Counted from the first letter of the stretch, positions 37,044 to 46,950 are shown. The stretch: DNA of 64,000 nt from PZPK01 sp965230795 (GCA_965230795.1 OZ246020.1:124001-188000), one strand, 5' to 3'. Program-made: numbers and translations. Notes: generated from the letters alone by a model not told the origin.

Positions 37044-38405
37044 CTAATTTTTCTCCGGCTTTTTCCAGCCATCGATATTACGCTGCTTTCCTCTAGCAAC
37101 TGCAAGCTGATCGCTTTCAATATCCCGCGTTATCACTGAACCCGCGCCGACTGTCGCTCCATCAGCTATTTTAACTGGAGCGACCAGAGAACTATTGGAA
37201 CCCACAAACACTGCATTGCCAATTTCTGTCTTGAATTTGTTGGCGCCATCATAGTTGCAAGTGATCGTACCGGCTCCAATATTTGCGTTTTCACCAACGC
37301 TTGTGTCTCCGATATAACTCAGATGATTAACCTTAGAGCCGTTCCCTATAATCGATTTCTTAGTTTCGACAAAATTACCAAGCTTGCATTGGTCCTTGAG
37401 AACGGTACCGGGTCGTGTACGCGCAAAGGGCCCGATCTCACAGCTTTTTCCAACTACTGTATCTTCCAGAACGCTATTCGCATGAATACGCGTACCTTCA
37501 CCTATAACTGTATTTCTGATCACACAATTTGGTCCGATAACAACACCATTAGCGAGTTCAACGTGCCCTTCAAATATAACATTAGTATCAATCGTCACGT
37601 CCTGAGCGTGTATAAGGGAACCTCGTATGTATACCCTATCCGGGTCGTATAGCGTAACTCCGTCTAACATGAGCTGTTTTGTATCAAGCTTTCGCTTGTA
37701 TACTTCCAACTCTGATAACTGCAGACGATTGTTTACACCCTGAACCTCTTCTACTCTTGATGGCTGGGAAACATTTACCTTTATTCCGTCAGCAATGGCC
37801 ATTGCAATAATATCCGTGAGATAAAACTCACCCTGTGCATTATTACTGGACAGTTTTGGTAACCATTTATTTAAGTGCGAGGCTCTGGCTGCGAGAATGC
37901 CCGAGTTCACTTCTTTAATACCGAGCTCTTTTTCTGAAGCGTCTTTTTGCTCGACTATTGAGGTAACATCTCCACTTGAACTGCGGACGATACGGCCATA
38001 ACCATCCGGATTTTCCAGCGTAACGGTCAGCAACGCCATTGAATCTTTGGAAACCAATTCCAATAGTCGGAGAAGTGTTGAACGCGCAATTAGAGGAACA
38101 TCTCCATACAGGATCAGTACTGTGTCATTCTCCGGTACACCTGGCATGGCCAATTCAACTGCATGGCCCGTACCCAATTGTTCTTCCTGAAGGACCCATT
38201 TCAGGTTCGTTTCTTCCAAAGAGTTTTGAACATCTTCTGCGCTGTGACCCACCACAATCTTAACTAGATTGGGTTCCAAAGATTCTGCGGTGTCAAAAAC
38301 GTGATGAAGTAAGGGCTTACCCGCAAGCTGGTGAAGGACTTTTGGTGTAGAAGACTTCATTCTGGTTCCTTTTCCTGCAGCCAGAATAATCACGCTTAAT
38401 TCCAT
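37044..38405 (-). CDS. glmU: Bifunctional GlcNAc-1-P uridyltransferase / GlcN-1-P acetyltransferase
   Basis: Last two steps to UDP-GlcNAc for peptidoglycan and LPS. The 453 residues open with the nucleotidyltransferase loop IILAAGKGTRMKSSTPKVLH, then LILYGDVPL. The second half is a left-handed beta-helix of hexapeptide repeats with the acetyltransferase sites LGNFVETKKS and NHLSYIGDTSVGENANIGAG. Size equals E. coli GlmU (456). It sits between glmS and the atp operon, as in many gammaproteobacteria. Confidence 0.98.
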   Translation of the reverse strand: MELSVIILAAGKGTRMKSSTPKVLHQLAGKPLLHHVFDTAESLEPNLVKIVVGHSAEDVQNSLEETNLKWVLQEEQLGTGHAVELAMPGVPENDTVLILYGDVPLIARSTLLRLLELVSKDSMALLTVTLENPDGYGRIVRSSSGDVTSIVEQKDASEKELGIKEVNSGILAARASHLNKWLPKLSSNNAQGEFYLTDIIAMAIADGIKVNVSQPSRVEEVQGVNNRLQLSELEVYKRKLDTKQLMLDGVTLYDPDRVYIRGSLIHAQDVTIDTNVIFEGHVELANGVVIGPNCVIRNTVIGEGTRIHANSVLEDTVVGKSCEIGPFARTRPGTVLKDQCKLGNFVETKKSIIGNGSKVNHLSYIGDTSVGENANIGAGTITCNYDGANKFKTEIGNAVFVGSNSSLVAPVKIADGATVGAGSVITRDIESDQLAVARGKQRNIDGWKKPEKN

Positions 38406-38467
38406 AGATTTAACTCATCAGTATGGGTTTATAAATAAGTCTAGAATGATGCTCAATGATTGTTAAA

Positions 38468-38495
38468 CAAAAAAGGCAGCCAAAGCTGCCTTTTT
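38468..38495 (-). terminator. Intrinsic terminator of the atp operon
   Basis: On the minus strand GGCAGC-TTTG-GCTGCC is followed by six T, 24 bp after the atpC stop. Confidence 0.92.
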
Positions 38496-38513
38496 ACTTA
38501 CATACATAAATCA

Positions 38514-38933
38514 CTAGTGCTTTTTGCGAAGCTGTTGGATCACCCTTAAACGAGCTGAAGCTTCCGCCAACTGAGCTGCCGCTTTCGAATAGTCGAATTC
38601 ACCGCTCTGATTGGCAAGCGCTTTTTCAGCTTCCTGCTTGGCTTCCAAGGCCGCTGCTTCATCGACATCATCTGCTCGTTGAGCGCTATCAGACAAAATG
38701 GTAACAACATTAGGCTGAACTTCCAGGTAGCCTCCTGTCACAAAGAAGATCTCTTCTTCTCCACCTTGTTTGATAACACGAACCGGACCGGGATTGAGCT
38801 TAGTCATCAACGGTGCATGACCGGGCGCGATACCCAAATCACCTAACTCACCCGCTGCAACGACAAGTTCAACCAAGCCTGAAAATATCGATTTTTCTGC
38901 ACTAACGATATCGCAATGCACGCTAATACCCAT
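38514..38933 (-). CDS. atpC: ATP synthase epsilon subunit
   Basis: Central-stalk subunit that also inhibits ATP hydrolysis. The 139 residues show the beta-sandwich (VHCDIVSAEKSIFSGLVELV, ELGDLGIAPGHAPLMT) and a C-terminal helical hairpin (AQLAEASARLRVIQQLRKK). Last gene of the operon, 55 bp after atpD. Confidence 0.97.
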   Translation of the reverse strand: MGISVHCDIVSAEKSIFSGLVELVVAAGELGDLGIAPGHAPLMTKLNPGPVRVIKQGGEEEIFFVTGGYLEVQPNVVTILSDSAQRADDVDEAAALEAKQEAEKALANQSGEFDYSKAAAQLAEASARLRVIQQLRKKH

Positions 38934-38988
38934 AATTTTATCCTTTGTACTAGAGAGTGCTCTTCAGAGCACTCTACCCAAGGAAAAC

Positions 38989-40386
38989 TTACATGTTTTT
39001 GGCTTTTTCGACCGCTTCGTCAATTGAGCCAACCATGTAGAACGCTTGCTCTGGCAGTTCGTCATATTCACCGTCGAGGATTCCCTGGAACCCACGAATC
39101 GTATCTTTAAGTGACACGTATTTACCTGGAGACCCGGTAAATACTTCCGCAACGTGGAATGGTTGTGACAGGAAGCGTTCAATTTTTCGCGCTCTTGCTA
39201 CTGTCTGCTTGTCCTCTTCAGAAAGTTCATCCATACCCAGGATGGCGATAATGTCTTTTAGCTCGGCATATCGCTGAAGTACAGTCTGGACGCCACGAGC
39301 AACATCATAGTGCTCTTGTCCAATGACGAGAGGATCCAATTGACGTGATGTTGAGTCGAGAGGATCGATTGCCGGGTAAATACCCTTAGAGGCAATGTCA
39401 CGGCTCAAAACAACAGTCGCATCTAGGTGCGAGAACGTGGTCGCAGGCGATGGGTCTGTCAAGTCATCTGCCGGTACATATACCGCCTGGATAGAAGTGA
39501 TAGATCCGGTTTTGGTTGAGGTAATACGTTCCTGAAGAACACCCATTTCTTCCGCTAGCGTAGGCTGATAACCTACCGCAGACGGCATACGACCCAATAG
39601 TGCAGATACTTCTGTACCTGCCAGGGTGTAACGGTAGATATTGTCGACGAAGAGCAGAACGTCCTTACCTTCATCACGGAACTTTTCAGCCATGGTCAAA
39701 CCTGTCAACGCCACGCGAAGACGGTTTCCAGGTGGCTCATTCATCTGACCGTAAACCATCGCAACTTTGGAATCTGTTGGCGTTTCAAGATTTACAACAC
39801 CTGCTTCCTGCATTTCATGATAGAAGTCGTTACCTTCACGAGTACGCTCACCAACACCCGCAAATACAGACAGACCAGAGTGCTTTAATGCAATGTTGTT
39901 GATCAACTCCATCATGTTGACCGTTTTACCAACACCTGCACCACCGAACAGCCCGACTTTACCGCCTTTGGCAAAAGGACAAACCAGATCGATTACCTTG
40001 ATACCTGTTTCCAGCAACTCGGTAGAAGCTGCCTGTTCAGAGTAAGTAGGTGCTTTACGGTGAATAGGCATACGCTCCTGTTCGCCGATGTCGCCCCTTT
40101 CATCGATGGGTCGACCCAAAACATCCATAATCCGTCCCAGTGTTTCGGTACCAACGGGTACAGAAATCGGCGCTCCGGTGTTAGCGACGCTCAAACCACG
40201 CTTTAAACCTTCCGTACTTCCCATCGCAATGGTACGCACAATGCCATCACCAAGCTGCTGCTGAACTTCCAGCGTGGTTTCACCACCTTCTACATTCAAC
40301 GCATCATATACATTAGGGACGGAATCACGTGCAAATTCGACGTCGATTACCGCTCCTATAATTTGTACGATACTTCCGCTACTCAT
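38989..40386 (-). CDS. atpD: ATP synthase beta subunit
   Basis: Catalytic F1 subunit, 465 residues. P-loop GGAGVGKTVNMMELI, the catalytic Glu in GERTREGNDFYHEM, the DELSEED lever (MDELSEEDKQTV) and LLFVDNIYRYTLAGTEVSA are all intact. It lies between atpG and atpC in the standard order. Confidence 0.98.
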   Translation of the reverse strand: MSSGSIVQIIGAVIDVEFARDSVPNVYDALNVEGGETTLEVQQQLGDGIVRTIAMGSTEGLKRGLSVANTGAPISVPVGTETLGRIMDVLGRPIDERGDIGEQERMPIHRKAPTYSEQAASTELLETGIKVIDLVCPFAKGGKVGLFGGAGVGKTVNMMELINNIALKHSGLSVFAGVGERTREGNDFYHEMQEAGVVNLETPTDSKVAMVYGQMNEPPGNRLRVALTGLTMAEKFRDEGKDVLLFVDNIYRYTLAGTEVSALLGRMPSAVGYQPTLAEEMGVLQERITSTKTGSITSIQAVYVPADDLTDPSPATTFSHLDATVVLSRDIASKGIYPAIDPLDSTSRQLDPLVIGQEHYDVARGVQTVLQRYAELKDIIAILGMDELSEEDKQTVARARKIERFLSQPFHVAEVFTGSPGKYVSLKDTIRGFQGILDGEYDELPEQAFYMVGSIDEAVEKAKNM

Positions 40387-40481
40387 GATCGGTTCCTCGT
40401 TATCTATAAATTCTTTTCAACCCTGGATCTAAAGGGTGAAGCGGACATTCGGAATATTCCGCTTAAATACTGTGTATTTGT

Positions 40482-41342
40482 TTATACAGCGGCTGCGCCA
40501 CCCACAATTTCGGATATTTCCTGAGTAATCGCTGCCTGCCTTGCTTTGTTGTAAACAAGTTGCAACTCATTAATCAGTTCGCCTGCGTTGTCTGTCGCGC
40601 TCTTCATCGCAATCATTCGGGCTGCCTGCTCACAAGCGACATTCTCAACAACGCCCTGATAGACCTGAGACTCGATATATCGGGTTAACAGACCATCAAG
40701 CAAATCTTTTGCTTCCGGCTCGTAAATGTAATCCCAATGATGCTTAAGCTCTTCTTCTTCGGAAGGCTGGAGGGGCAGCAACTGCACTACATCCGGGCTC
40801 TGCGTCATGGTATTGAGAAACTTGTTGTATACCACGTAAAGACGGTCAATCTTGCCTTCATCGTATGCATCCAACATCACTTTCACCGACCCGATCAACT
40901 TATTCGCAGACGGCTCATCTCCCAAGTGACTCAAAGCAGCAACTACATTGCCGCCATAGCTTTTGAAAAAAGAAATGGCTTTTTGACCAACTGCACAAAT
41001 ATCTACCTGTACATTCTTGTCACTCCACTCTTTCATGTCCTTGATCGTTTTCTTGAACAGATTGACATTCAATCCGCCACACAGACCCCGATCAGTAGAC
41101 ACAATGATGTAGCCAACACGCTTCACATCACGTTCTTGCAGATACTTGTGATTATATTCCGGTGTGGCGTTCGCCAAGTGGCTAACAACAGATCTGATTT
41201 TTTCCGCATAAGGTTTACCCAGACTCATCCGATCCTGAGCTTTACGCATCTTACTTGCCGCCACCATTTCCATGGCGCTCGTAATTTTCTGCGTGCTCTT
41301 GATACTTGAGATCTGGTTTCGTATCTCTTTACCAACGGCCAT
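40482..41342 (-). CDS. atpG: ATP synthase gamma subunit
   Basis: Rotor shaft of F1, 286 residues. The N-terminal helix KEIRNQISSIKSTQKITSAM and the C-terminal helix ARMIAMKSATDNAGELI ... YNKARQAAITQEISEIVGGA are the coiled coil that turns inside the alpha3-beta3 ring; STDRGLCGGLN is the conserved central motif. Confidence 0.98.
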   Translation of the reverse strand: MAVGKEIRNQISSIKSTQKITSAMEMVAASKMRKAQDRMSLGKPYAEKIRSVVSHLANATPEYNHKYLQERDVKRVGYIIVSTDRGLCGGLNVNLFKKTIKDMKEWSDKNVQVDICAVGQKAISFFKSYGGNVVAALSHLGDEPSANKLIGSVKVMLDAYDEGKIDRLYVVYNKFLNTMTQSPDVVQLLPLQPSEEEELKHHWDYIYEPEAKDLLDGLLTRYIESQVYQGVVENVACEQAARMIAMKSATDNAGELINELQLVYNKARQAAITQEISEIVGGAAAV

Positions 41343-41419
41343 TGTGTATCGCCTATAACGTCTTGTTCACTTTGCAGACAAATCGAATGGCGAACCTTTT
41401 ACGGTCCGCCAAACCGATT

Positions 41420-42964
41420 TTACCAAGTTTGCGTTGACTTAAATGTCTCCAGCGCTGACTTGATACCATTGGCGATCTCATCATTGTAATCGCCTTTCTC
41501 GTTGATTTTGTCGAGCAGCGCAGATTGTTCTGCGTTCATGTAAGACAGCATGGCTGCTTCAAAATCGACGACTTTATTAACGGGTACGTCATCAAGGAAA
41601 CCTTCATTGGCTGCGTAAAGAACAATACCCATTTCTGCAACGCTTTGAGGACTGTATTGCTTCTGTTTCATCAGCTCTGTCACACGTTGGCCGTGCTCAA
41701 GTTGCTTCCGGGTTGCATCATCAAGATCAGATGCGAACTGAGCAAAGGCCGCCAGCTCACGATACTGAGCCAGTGCTAGACGCACGCTACCACCCAGCTT
41801 TTTGATAATCTTTGTCTGTGCAGCACCACCTACACGAGATACCGATATACCAGCGTTCATGGCTGGACGGATACCCGCGTTAAACAGGTTTGTCTCAAGG
41901 AAGATCTGACCATCGGTAATCGAAATTACGTTGGTAGGTACGAAGGCAGAAACGTCACCACCTTGGGTTTCGATAATAGGCAACGCAGTCAAAGAACCCG
42001 TTTTGCCCTTCACTTCACCGTTAGTGAACTGTTCAACGTAGTCGGCGTTAACACGAGACGCCCGCTCCAACAGACGAGAGTGCAAGTAGAAAACGTCACC
42101 TGGGTAGGCTTCTCGACCAGGTGGTCGACGCAGAAGCAGGGAAATCTGACGGTATGCCCAAGCTTGCTTGGTCAGATCGTCAAAAACGATTAGTGCATCT
42201 TCACCACGGTCACGGAAGTACTCACCCATTGTGGTGCCACCGTAAGGTGCCAAAAACAGCATCGCTGCTGGATCAGCTGCGCCGGCTGCGACGACGATTG
42301 TGTGGTCCATCGCGCCGTGCTCTTCAAGCTTGCGTACTACCGCAGCAATCGAAGATTGTTTCTGACCAACTGCCACATAGATACACTTAACACCCGTACC
42401 TTTCTGGTTGATGATTGCATCAATCGCAATGGCGGTTTTACCAGTTTGACGGTCACCGATAATCAGCTCACGCTGACCACGACCAATTGGTACCATGGAG
42501 TCGATCGCTTTCAGACCAATCTGAACAGGCTGATCAACTGACTGACGAGCAATTACACCGGGAGCTACTTTCTCGAGAGGAGCTGTCAGGTTGGTTTCAA
42601 TTGGGCCTTTACCATCAATAGGGTTACCCAAGGCATCGACGACACGGCCAAGCAAAGCTTCACCAATCGGCACTTCCAGGATACGACCTGTACATTTAGC
42701 CTTTTGTCCTTCGGCCAAACCTTTCGGATCACCCAAAACAACGACACCTACGGAGTCGCGTTCCAGGTTCAATGCCATACCATATACGCCGGTTTCAAAT
42801 TCAACCATCTCACCGTACATTACATCGGCAAGACCATGAATCAATACAATACCGTCAGATACACTGACGATGGTGCCCTCATTTTGGGCTTCAGAAGACA
42901 CATCAAGTTGTGCAATGCGCTTCTTTATTATTTCGCTGATCTCAGCTGGGTTTAGCTGTTGCAT
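41420..42964 (-). CDS. atpA: ATP synthase alpha subunit
   Basis: Non-catalytic nucleotide-binding F1 subunit, 514 residues (E. coli 513). P-loop GDRQTGKTAIAIDAI, the arginine finger in ISVSRVGGAAQTK, and LLRRPPGREAYPGDVFYLH are intact. It begins MQQLNPAEISEIIKKRI, the helix that binds delta. Confidence 0.98.
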   Translation of the reverse strand: MQQLNPAEISEIIKKRIAQLDVSSEAQNEGTIVSVSDGIVLIHGLADVMYGEMVEFETGVYGMALNLERDSVGVVVLGDPKGLAEGQKAKCTGRILEVPIGEALLGRVVDALGNPIDGKGPIETNLTAPLEKVAPGVIARQSVDQPVQIGLKAIDSMVPIGRGQRELIIGDRQTGKTAIAIDAIINQKGTGVKCIYVAVGQKQSSIAAVVRKLEEHGAMDHTIVVAAGAADPAAMLFLAPYGGTTMGEYFRDRGEDALIVFDDLTKQAWAYRQISLLLRRPPGREAYPGDVFYLHSRLLERASRVNADYVEQFTNGEVKGKTGSLTALPIIETQGGDVSAFVPTNVISITDGQIFLETNLFNAGIRPAMNAGISVSRVGGAAQTKIIKKLGGSVRLALAQYRELAAFAQFASDLDDATRKQLEHGQRVTELMKQKQYSPQSVAEMGIVLYAANEGFLDDVPVNKVVDFEAAMLSYMNAEQSALLDKINEKGDYNDEIANGIKSALETFKSTQTW

Positions 42965-42994
42965 GCTTTAAATCCTCAAATCTGAATCTGCTAC

Positions 42995-43531
42995 CTAAGC
43001 ACCAATCGCTTCGGCCAATTTTGCAATTTTGCCACGTACAGAAGCGTCGATAACCAGATCATGTGCTCGAATAATTGCGCCACCAATTAGCGACTGATTA
43101 ACAGTCGATGAAATGACGACATGGCGATCCAGTTTCTTACTCAATGCTTGTGCCAGCTTATCCTGTTGTTCACTTCCCAGTTCAAAAGCACTCTCAACTT
43201 CTACATCGACAGATTTTTCCAGCTGCGCTTTGAAGTGCTCAAACAGATTGGCGATTTCCGGTAGAAGACCAATACGTTTGTTTTGAGCCAGAATAACAAT
43301 GAAATTTTTGCCATCCTGGGAGAGATTCTCACCACATGCATCGGTAAAAATCTCTGCCTTTTGCTCACTGGTGAGGCCTGGGAGATCGAGAACAACGCTC
43401 ATCGTTTCATCCGCTGCAACCGCAGAAGCATAGTGCAGCATGTCTGACCACTGGGCCAGTGCGTCACTATCCTTCGCTGCCTGAAAAGCGGCTTTAGCGT
43501 AGGGTCGGGCAATCGTAATTGATTCTGCCAT
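42995..43531 (-). CDS. atpH: ATP synthase delta subunit
   Basis: Peripheral-stalk subunit that joins the b dimer to the alpha subunits. The 178 residues have the OSCP-type N-terminal helical bundle (ITIARPYAKAAFQAA, ENLSQDGKNFIVILAQNKR) and the C-terminal VIDASVRGKIAKLAEAI. Two adjacent ATGs occur at 43534 and 43531; GAGAG is better spaced for the second. Confidence 0.96.
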   Translation of the reverse strand: MAESITIARPYAKAAFQAAKDSDALAQWSDMLHYASAVAADETMSVVLDLPGLTSEQKAEIFTDACGENLSQDGKNFIVILAQNKRIGLLPEIANLFEHFKAQLEKSVDVEVESAFELGSEQQDKLAQALSKKLDRHVVISSTVNQSLIGGAIIRAHDLVIDASVRGKIAKLAEAIGA

Positions 43532-43547
43532 CATCCACTCTCAATAA

Positions 43548-44018
43548 TTAAATTTCTGAAGCAAGCTGGTCGAGTAACTCACTATGTTTGCTGGCATCGA
43601 TGGATGAACCCAAGATTTTCTCTGCACCCGCAATAGCGATGGCAGAGACTTCGGAGCGCAGCTCCTCTTTGACTCGGTTTTTTTCCTGTTCGATTTCAGC
43701 TTTGGCTGCAGCAATCAAACGCTCACCTTCTTGACGAGCGGTCACTTTCGCTTCATCAATAATCTGGCTGGAACGCTTGTTCGCTTGCTCTATCAACTCA
43801 GCTGCTTGTGTTTTCGCTTCTTTTAACTCCTGAACAGCTTTCTTTTGAGCCAGTTCAAGGTCCTTTGAAGCACGATCCGCAGCGGCTAAGCCGTCAGAAA
43901 TTTTCTTCTCGCGCTCATTCATAGCCGCCAGGATTGGGGGCCAGACGTATTTCATGCAAAAAAGCACGAACGCCGCGAAGAAGATCATTTGACCTATAAG
44001 TGTGTAATTAATATTCAC
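43548..44018 (-). CDS. atpF: ATP synthase b subunit
   Basis: Peripheral-stalk subunit of 156 residues: an N-terminal membrane helix (NINYTLIGQMIFFAAFVLFCMKY) then a long charged coiled coil rich in Ala, Glu and Lys that dimerises. The start is GTG at 44018 with GAGG nine bases upstream. Placed between atpE and atpH as usual. Confidence 0.97.
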   Translation of the reverse strand: MNINYTLIGQMIFFAAFVLFCMKYVWPPILAAMNEREKKISDGLAAADRASKDLELAQKKAVQELKEAKTQAAELIEQANKRSSQIIDEAKVTARQEGERLIAAAKAEIEQEKNRVKEELRSEVSAIAIAGAEKILGSSIDASKHSELLDQLASEI

Positions 44019-44083
44019 ACTAAAAACCTCGTTTTTGTTGCCGGTTTACGTAATTAGTTAACAAACCTAATCTACGAGACTGA

Positions 44084-44323
44084 TTATGCGCCAACGCCAG
44101 GAGCAACAACGAAGATCAAGTACATAGCGATACCAACACCGATGATGGGAATCGCGTCGATCAGACCAGCGAGCAGGAACATTTTGCCTTGGAGCATTGG
44201 ACCCAATTCCGGCTGACGAGCAGTACCTTCAAGAAGACGACCACCCAGCAGACCCATTCCTACGGCTGCACCCAGTGCACCCAAACCAAGCATGATTGCT
44301 GCAGCAATGATTACCAGTTCCAT
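44084..44323 (-). CDS. atpE: ATP synthase c subunit
   Basis: Ring-forming proteolipid of 79 residues with two membrane helices joined by the polar loop ARQPEL. The ion-binding carboxylate is Asp56 (GLIDAIPIIGVG), the proton type; the Gln/Glu/Ser set of sodium-binding c subunits is not present. A glycine-rich first helix (LGLGALGAAVGMGLLGG) is typical. Confidence 0.98.
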   Translation of the reverse strand: MELVIIAAAIMLGLGALGAAVGMGLLGGRLLEGTARQPELGPMLQGKMFLLAGLIDAIPIIGVGIAMYLIFVVAPGVGA

Positions 44324-44395
44324 TTCTTTCTCCTATTACGTTTTAAAAATGAAGTTAATGGTTAAATTTGAATTAAAAAATGCAATACAAATACG

Positions 44396-45274
44396 TTAGT
44401 GATCTTCGTGCGCCATACTCAGGTATACCACCGTCAGCACCATAAAGATGAACGCCTGTAGTGTAATGACCAGAATATGGAAAATTGCCCATCCGATTTG
44501 CAACAAGCCACCAAACAAACCGAAGAACAGCCCGGCGCTGTACATGACAGCAATCAGGATAAAGATCATCTCGCCGGCATACATATTTCCGAACAGTCGC
44601 AAGCCAAGTGAAAAAGGCTTCGCCAGCAAACCAACGAGTTCCATGAAAAGATTCACAGGGATAAAAGCCCAGTGATTAAAAGGATGCATGGTAAGTTCTT
44701 TGACAAAACCGCCCACTCCTTTGATTTTGATAGAGTAGTAGAGCATCAGAATGAAAACACCGAGCGCCATACCCAATGTGATATTCGGGTCAGTTGATGG
44801 AACGATTTTCTGATATTCCACTCCGGCAAGCTTCATCAGTTCCGGTACCAAATCGACCGGAACCAGATCCATGAGGTTCATAAGAAAAACCCAAACAAAA
44901 ATCGTCAGGGCAAGAGGCGCTACAAGAGGATTGCGACCGTGGAACATGTCTTTCACGTTGTTGTCGACAAACTCTACAATGATTTCTATCAGATTCTGAA
45001 ACTTGCGGGGGGTATCACTGCTGGCTGACTTGGCAACCGATCTGAAAAGCCAACAAAACAGCAAGCCCAAACCAAAAGACCAAAGGAGACTGTCTACATG
45101 GATAGCCGAGAAGCCCATCGCCGCAGCTTCTTGTGATCCATGAGCCATGGTCCAGGTCGCTTCAGACAAGACTGAGCCATCGTAACGCTCATATCCTGCA
45201 GGGAGTTGTCCGTAGGTAAGATTGGTGAGGTGATGCTGGATATAACCAGTGGTCGTAAGATTATCGCCTGCCAT
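44396..45274 (-). CDS. atpB: ATP synthase a subunit
   Basis: Stator channel of Fo, 292 residues with about five membrane helices. The essential Arg is in SLGLRLFGNMYAGEMI, followed by the last helix AFIFMVLTVVYLSMAHEDH. The N-terminus is longer than in E. coli, with an insert around residues 20-55 (GYERYDGSVLSEATWTMAHG) before the first helix, as seen in marine gammaproteobacteria. Promoter and first gene atpI lie upstream. Confidence 0.97.
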   Translation of the reverse strand: MAGDNLTTTGYIQHHLTNLTYGQLPAGYERYDGSVLSEATWTMAHGSQEAAAMGFSAIHVDSLLWSFGLGLLFCWLFRSVAKSASSDTPRKFQNLIEIIVEFVDNNVKDMFHGRNPLVAPLALTIFVWVFLMNLMDLVPVDLVPELMKLAGVEYQKIVPSTDPNITLGMALGVFILMLYYSIKIKGVGGFVKELTMHPFNHWAFIPVNLFMELVGLLAKPFSLGLRLFGNMYAGEMIFILIAVMYSAGLFFGLFGGLLQIGWAIFHILVITLQAFIFMVLTVVYLSMAHEDH

Positions 45275-45317
45275 AGTTTTTAGGGCCTACACTATCTATT
45301 TAGAAATCTGTTGGTGT

Positions 45318-45728
45318 CTAGACTGACGTATTTTTGCCATCAACAAACGCCGGCAAAAATATGTTGAGCACTAACACAGCGACAAATGAAAAAAACAAAG
45401 CAAACACATCCAAAGGTTTAACGACAGAAAACGCGATACCAAATCCAGATGCGATCAGAATAAGCTTTGCTGATTCGCCTTTGTAAAAATTCTGTATTAC
45501 TCGATCTACGGAACGCGCGCCTGATTCGAGGAAAGCCACGACTCCGAAATAGAGCTGGGGTATTGCAAAAATCGCTCCTCCCATAAGGGATGAATATCCT
45601 GCAACTTGACCCGAAATCCATGCAAACACCGCTGCCACGAAAACGGTAAATAGCGCTTGCCAAATAAAAAAAGTAAATACTGGTGGTTTTTTAATTCGAT
45701 TTACACGTGTTGTTGCCAAAACAAACAT
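45318..45728 (-). CDS. atpI: AtpI, ATP synthase assembly-associated membrane protein
   Basis: First gene of the atp operon. The 136 residues form four hydrophobic spans (ALFTVFVAAVFAWISGQ, LMGGAIFAIPQLYFGVVAF, KLILIASGFGIAFSVV, ALFFSFVAVLVLNIFL). AtpI proteins assist c-ring assembly or act in Mg2+ homeostasis; they are poorly conserved and position is the best guide. A strong promoter is found about 150 bp upstream. Confidence 0.88.
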   Translation of the reverse strand: MFVLATTRVNRIKKPPVFTFFIWQALFTVFVAAVFAWISGQVAGYSSLMGGAIFAIPQLYFGVVAFLESGARSVDRVIQNFYKGESAKLILIASGFGIAFSVVKPLDVFALFFSFVAVLVLNIFLPAFVDGKNTSV

Positions 45729-46059
45729 CTCAATCCAGATGCTGCGATCACTGAGTTGTGCTAACTGCTAACCGGTTTTTATTTTTCTGGTCTCAATGAT
45801 CGGGCAAATTCGAATATCAAACTAGCCTTCCACCACCCTCGCCGCATGAGTTGTGTACCCAGCTTTGAGGCGACGCAGATTATATGGGGATTGCATGGCG
45901 CATTCAACAGCGCCGAGCCTTATATTTACGCTGGGAAGCAAAAAAAAATAACAGAATTTTGCCTGCTAATTTTCCCCGCATTGTTGCTAGTGTTTAGATC
46001 AATATTTAACCACTATATATAGTAGGTAGGGTGCAGTAGGTAAGCGCTTGGAATCATGA
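45729..46059. promoter_or_regulatory. Spacer between parB and atpI (atp operon leader)
   Basis: 331 bp with no supported gene. It holds the atp promoter (45879-45907), a run of nine A at about 45942, a perfect palindrome ACTATATATAGT at 46012-46023, and two direct copies of AGTAGGTA (46021-46028 and 46035-46042). No clear terminator for parAB was seen. Confidence 0.6.
45879..45907 (-). promoter_or_regulatory. Sigma-70 promoter of the atp operon
   Basis: On the minus strand TTGAAT (45902-45907) is separated by exactly 17 bp from a perfect TATAAT (45879-45884). Transcription should begin near 45872, giving a leader of roughly 145 nt before atpI. Confidence 0.8.
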
Positions 46060-46929
46060 TTATTTAATATGATTCAGAATCCCGTCTAACTCATCAAGTG
46101 AATTGTATTTGATCACCAGCTTGCCTTTTCCTTTACTGCCATGATCAATCGCTACCGCTGCACCCAGTTTTTCCGATAAATCATCTTGCAATCGTTTGAT
46201 ATCACTGGACAGCTTTTTCGGTTTTTTCTTGCCGGGCGCTTCAGTTTCTTGCTGAATTTTTCGAACCAAAGCTTCCGTCTGACGCACAGACAGAGATTTG
46301 GATTCAACCTGACGTGCCACCAAAACCTGTTGTTCAGGCGACAGACTAATCATTGCCCTACCGTGACCCATCTCAAGATCGCCATGCTCAAGCATCAATT
46401 TAACTTCGTCGGTGAGCTGCAGCAGTCGCAACAGGTTGGCGATTGTTGCTCTGTTTTTCCCCACAGCTTTGGCCACTTCAGCTTGTGTGAGATCAAACTC
46501 TTCCTGCAAACGTTGCAATGCCAAAGCTTCTTCCATGGCATTCAGGTTTTCCCGCTGGATATTCTCGATCAAAGCCATGGCAACGGCCGCTTCGTCGGGA
46601 ACTTCCCGAATCAATGCCGGAATTCGATCCAGCCCCGCCAGTTGTGTCGCCCGCCACCGTCGCTCTCCAGCAATAATTTCATAGCGACCTTCATCGATAG
46701 GTCTAACGACGATGGGTTGCATGATACCTTGTTCGCGAATCGACTCCGCCAACTCTTCCAGCGCATTCGGGTCCATGTCTCGTCTAGGTTGGTATTTACC
46801 ACGCTGGATTAATTCAATGGGGAGCTCCCGCAGCTCTCGATCAAGCTCAGATTGCTGTTCAAGTTCAACATTGGAACCTTTCAGCAATGCACCTAAACCT
46901 TTCTCACCCAGGCCGCGTTTCTTTACCAC
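46060..46929 (-). CDS. parB: ParB, chromosome-partitioning CTPase/DNA-binding protein
   Basis: Binds parS sites and spreads as a CTP-dependent clamp to segregate the origin region. The 289 residues contain the N-terminal ParA-contact peptide KKRGLGEKGLGALL, the CTPase motifs RGKYQPRR and AGERRWRATQLAG, the ENIQREN motif, the helix-turn-helix TQAEVAKAVGKNRATIANLL that reads parS, and a C-terminal dimer domain. GTG start at 46929 with AAGGA upstream. Two perfect parS sites occur in recF, 15 kb away. Confidence 0.97.
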   Translation of the reverse strand: MVKKRGLGEKGLGALLKGSNVELEQQSELDRELRELPIELIQRGKYQPRRDMDPNALEELAESIREQGIMQPIVVRPIDEGRYEIIAGERRWRATQLAGLDRIPALIREVPDEAAVAMALIENIQRENLNAMEEALALQRLQEEFDLTQAEVAKAVGKNRATIANLLRLLQLTDEVKLMLEHGDLEMGHGRAMISLSPEQQVLVARQVESKSLSVRQTEALVRKIQQETEAPGKKKPKKLSSDIKRLQDDLSEKLGAAVAIDHGSKGKGKLVIKYNSLDELDGILNHIK

Positions 46930-46950
46930 AGATGTATCCTTTAATTGTAT

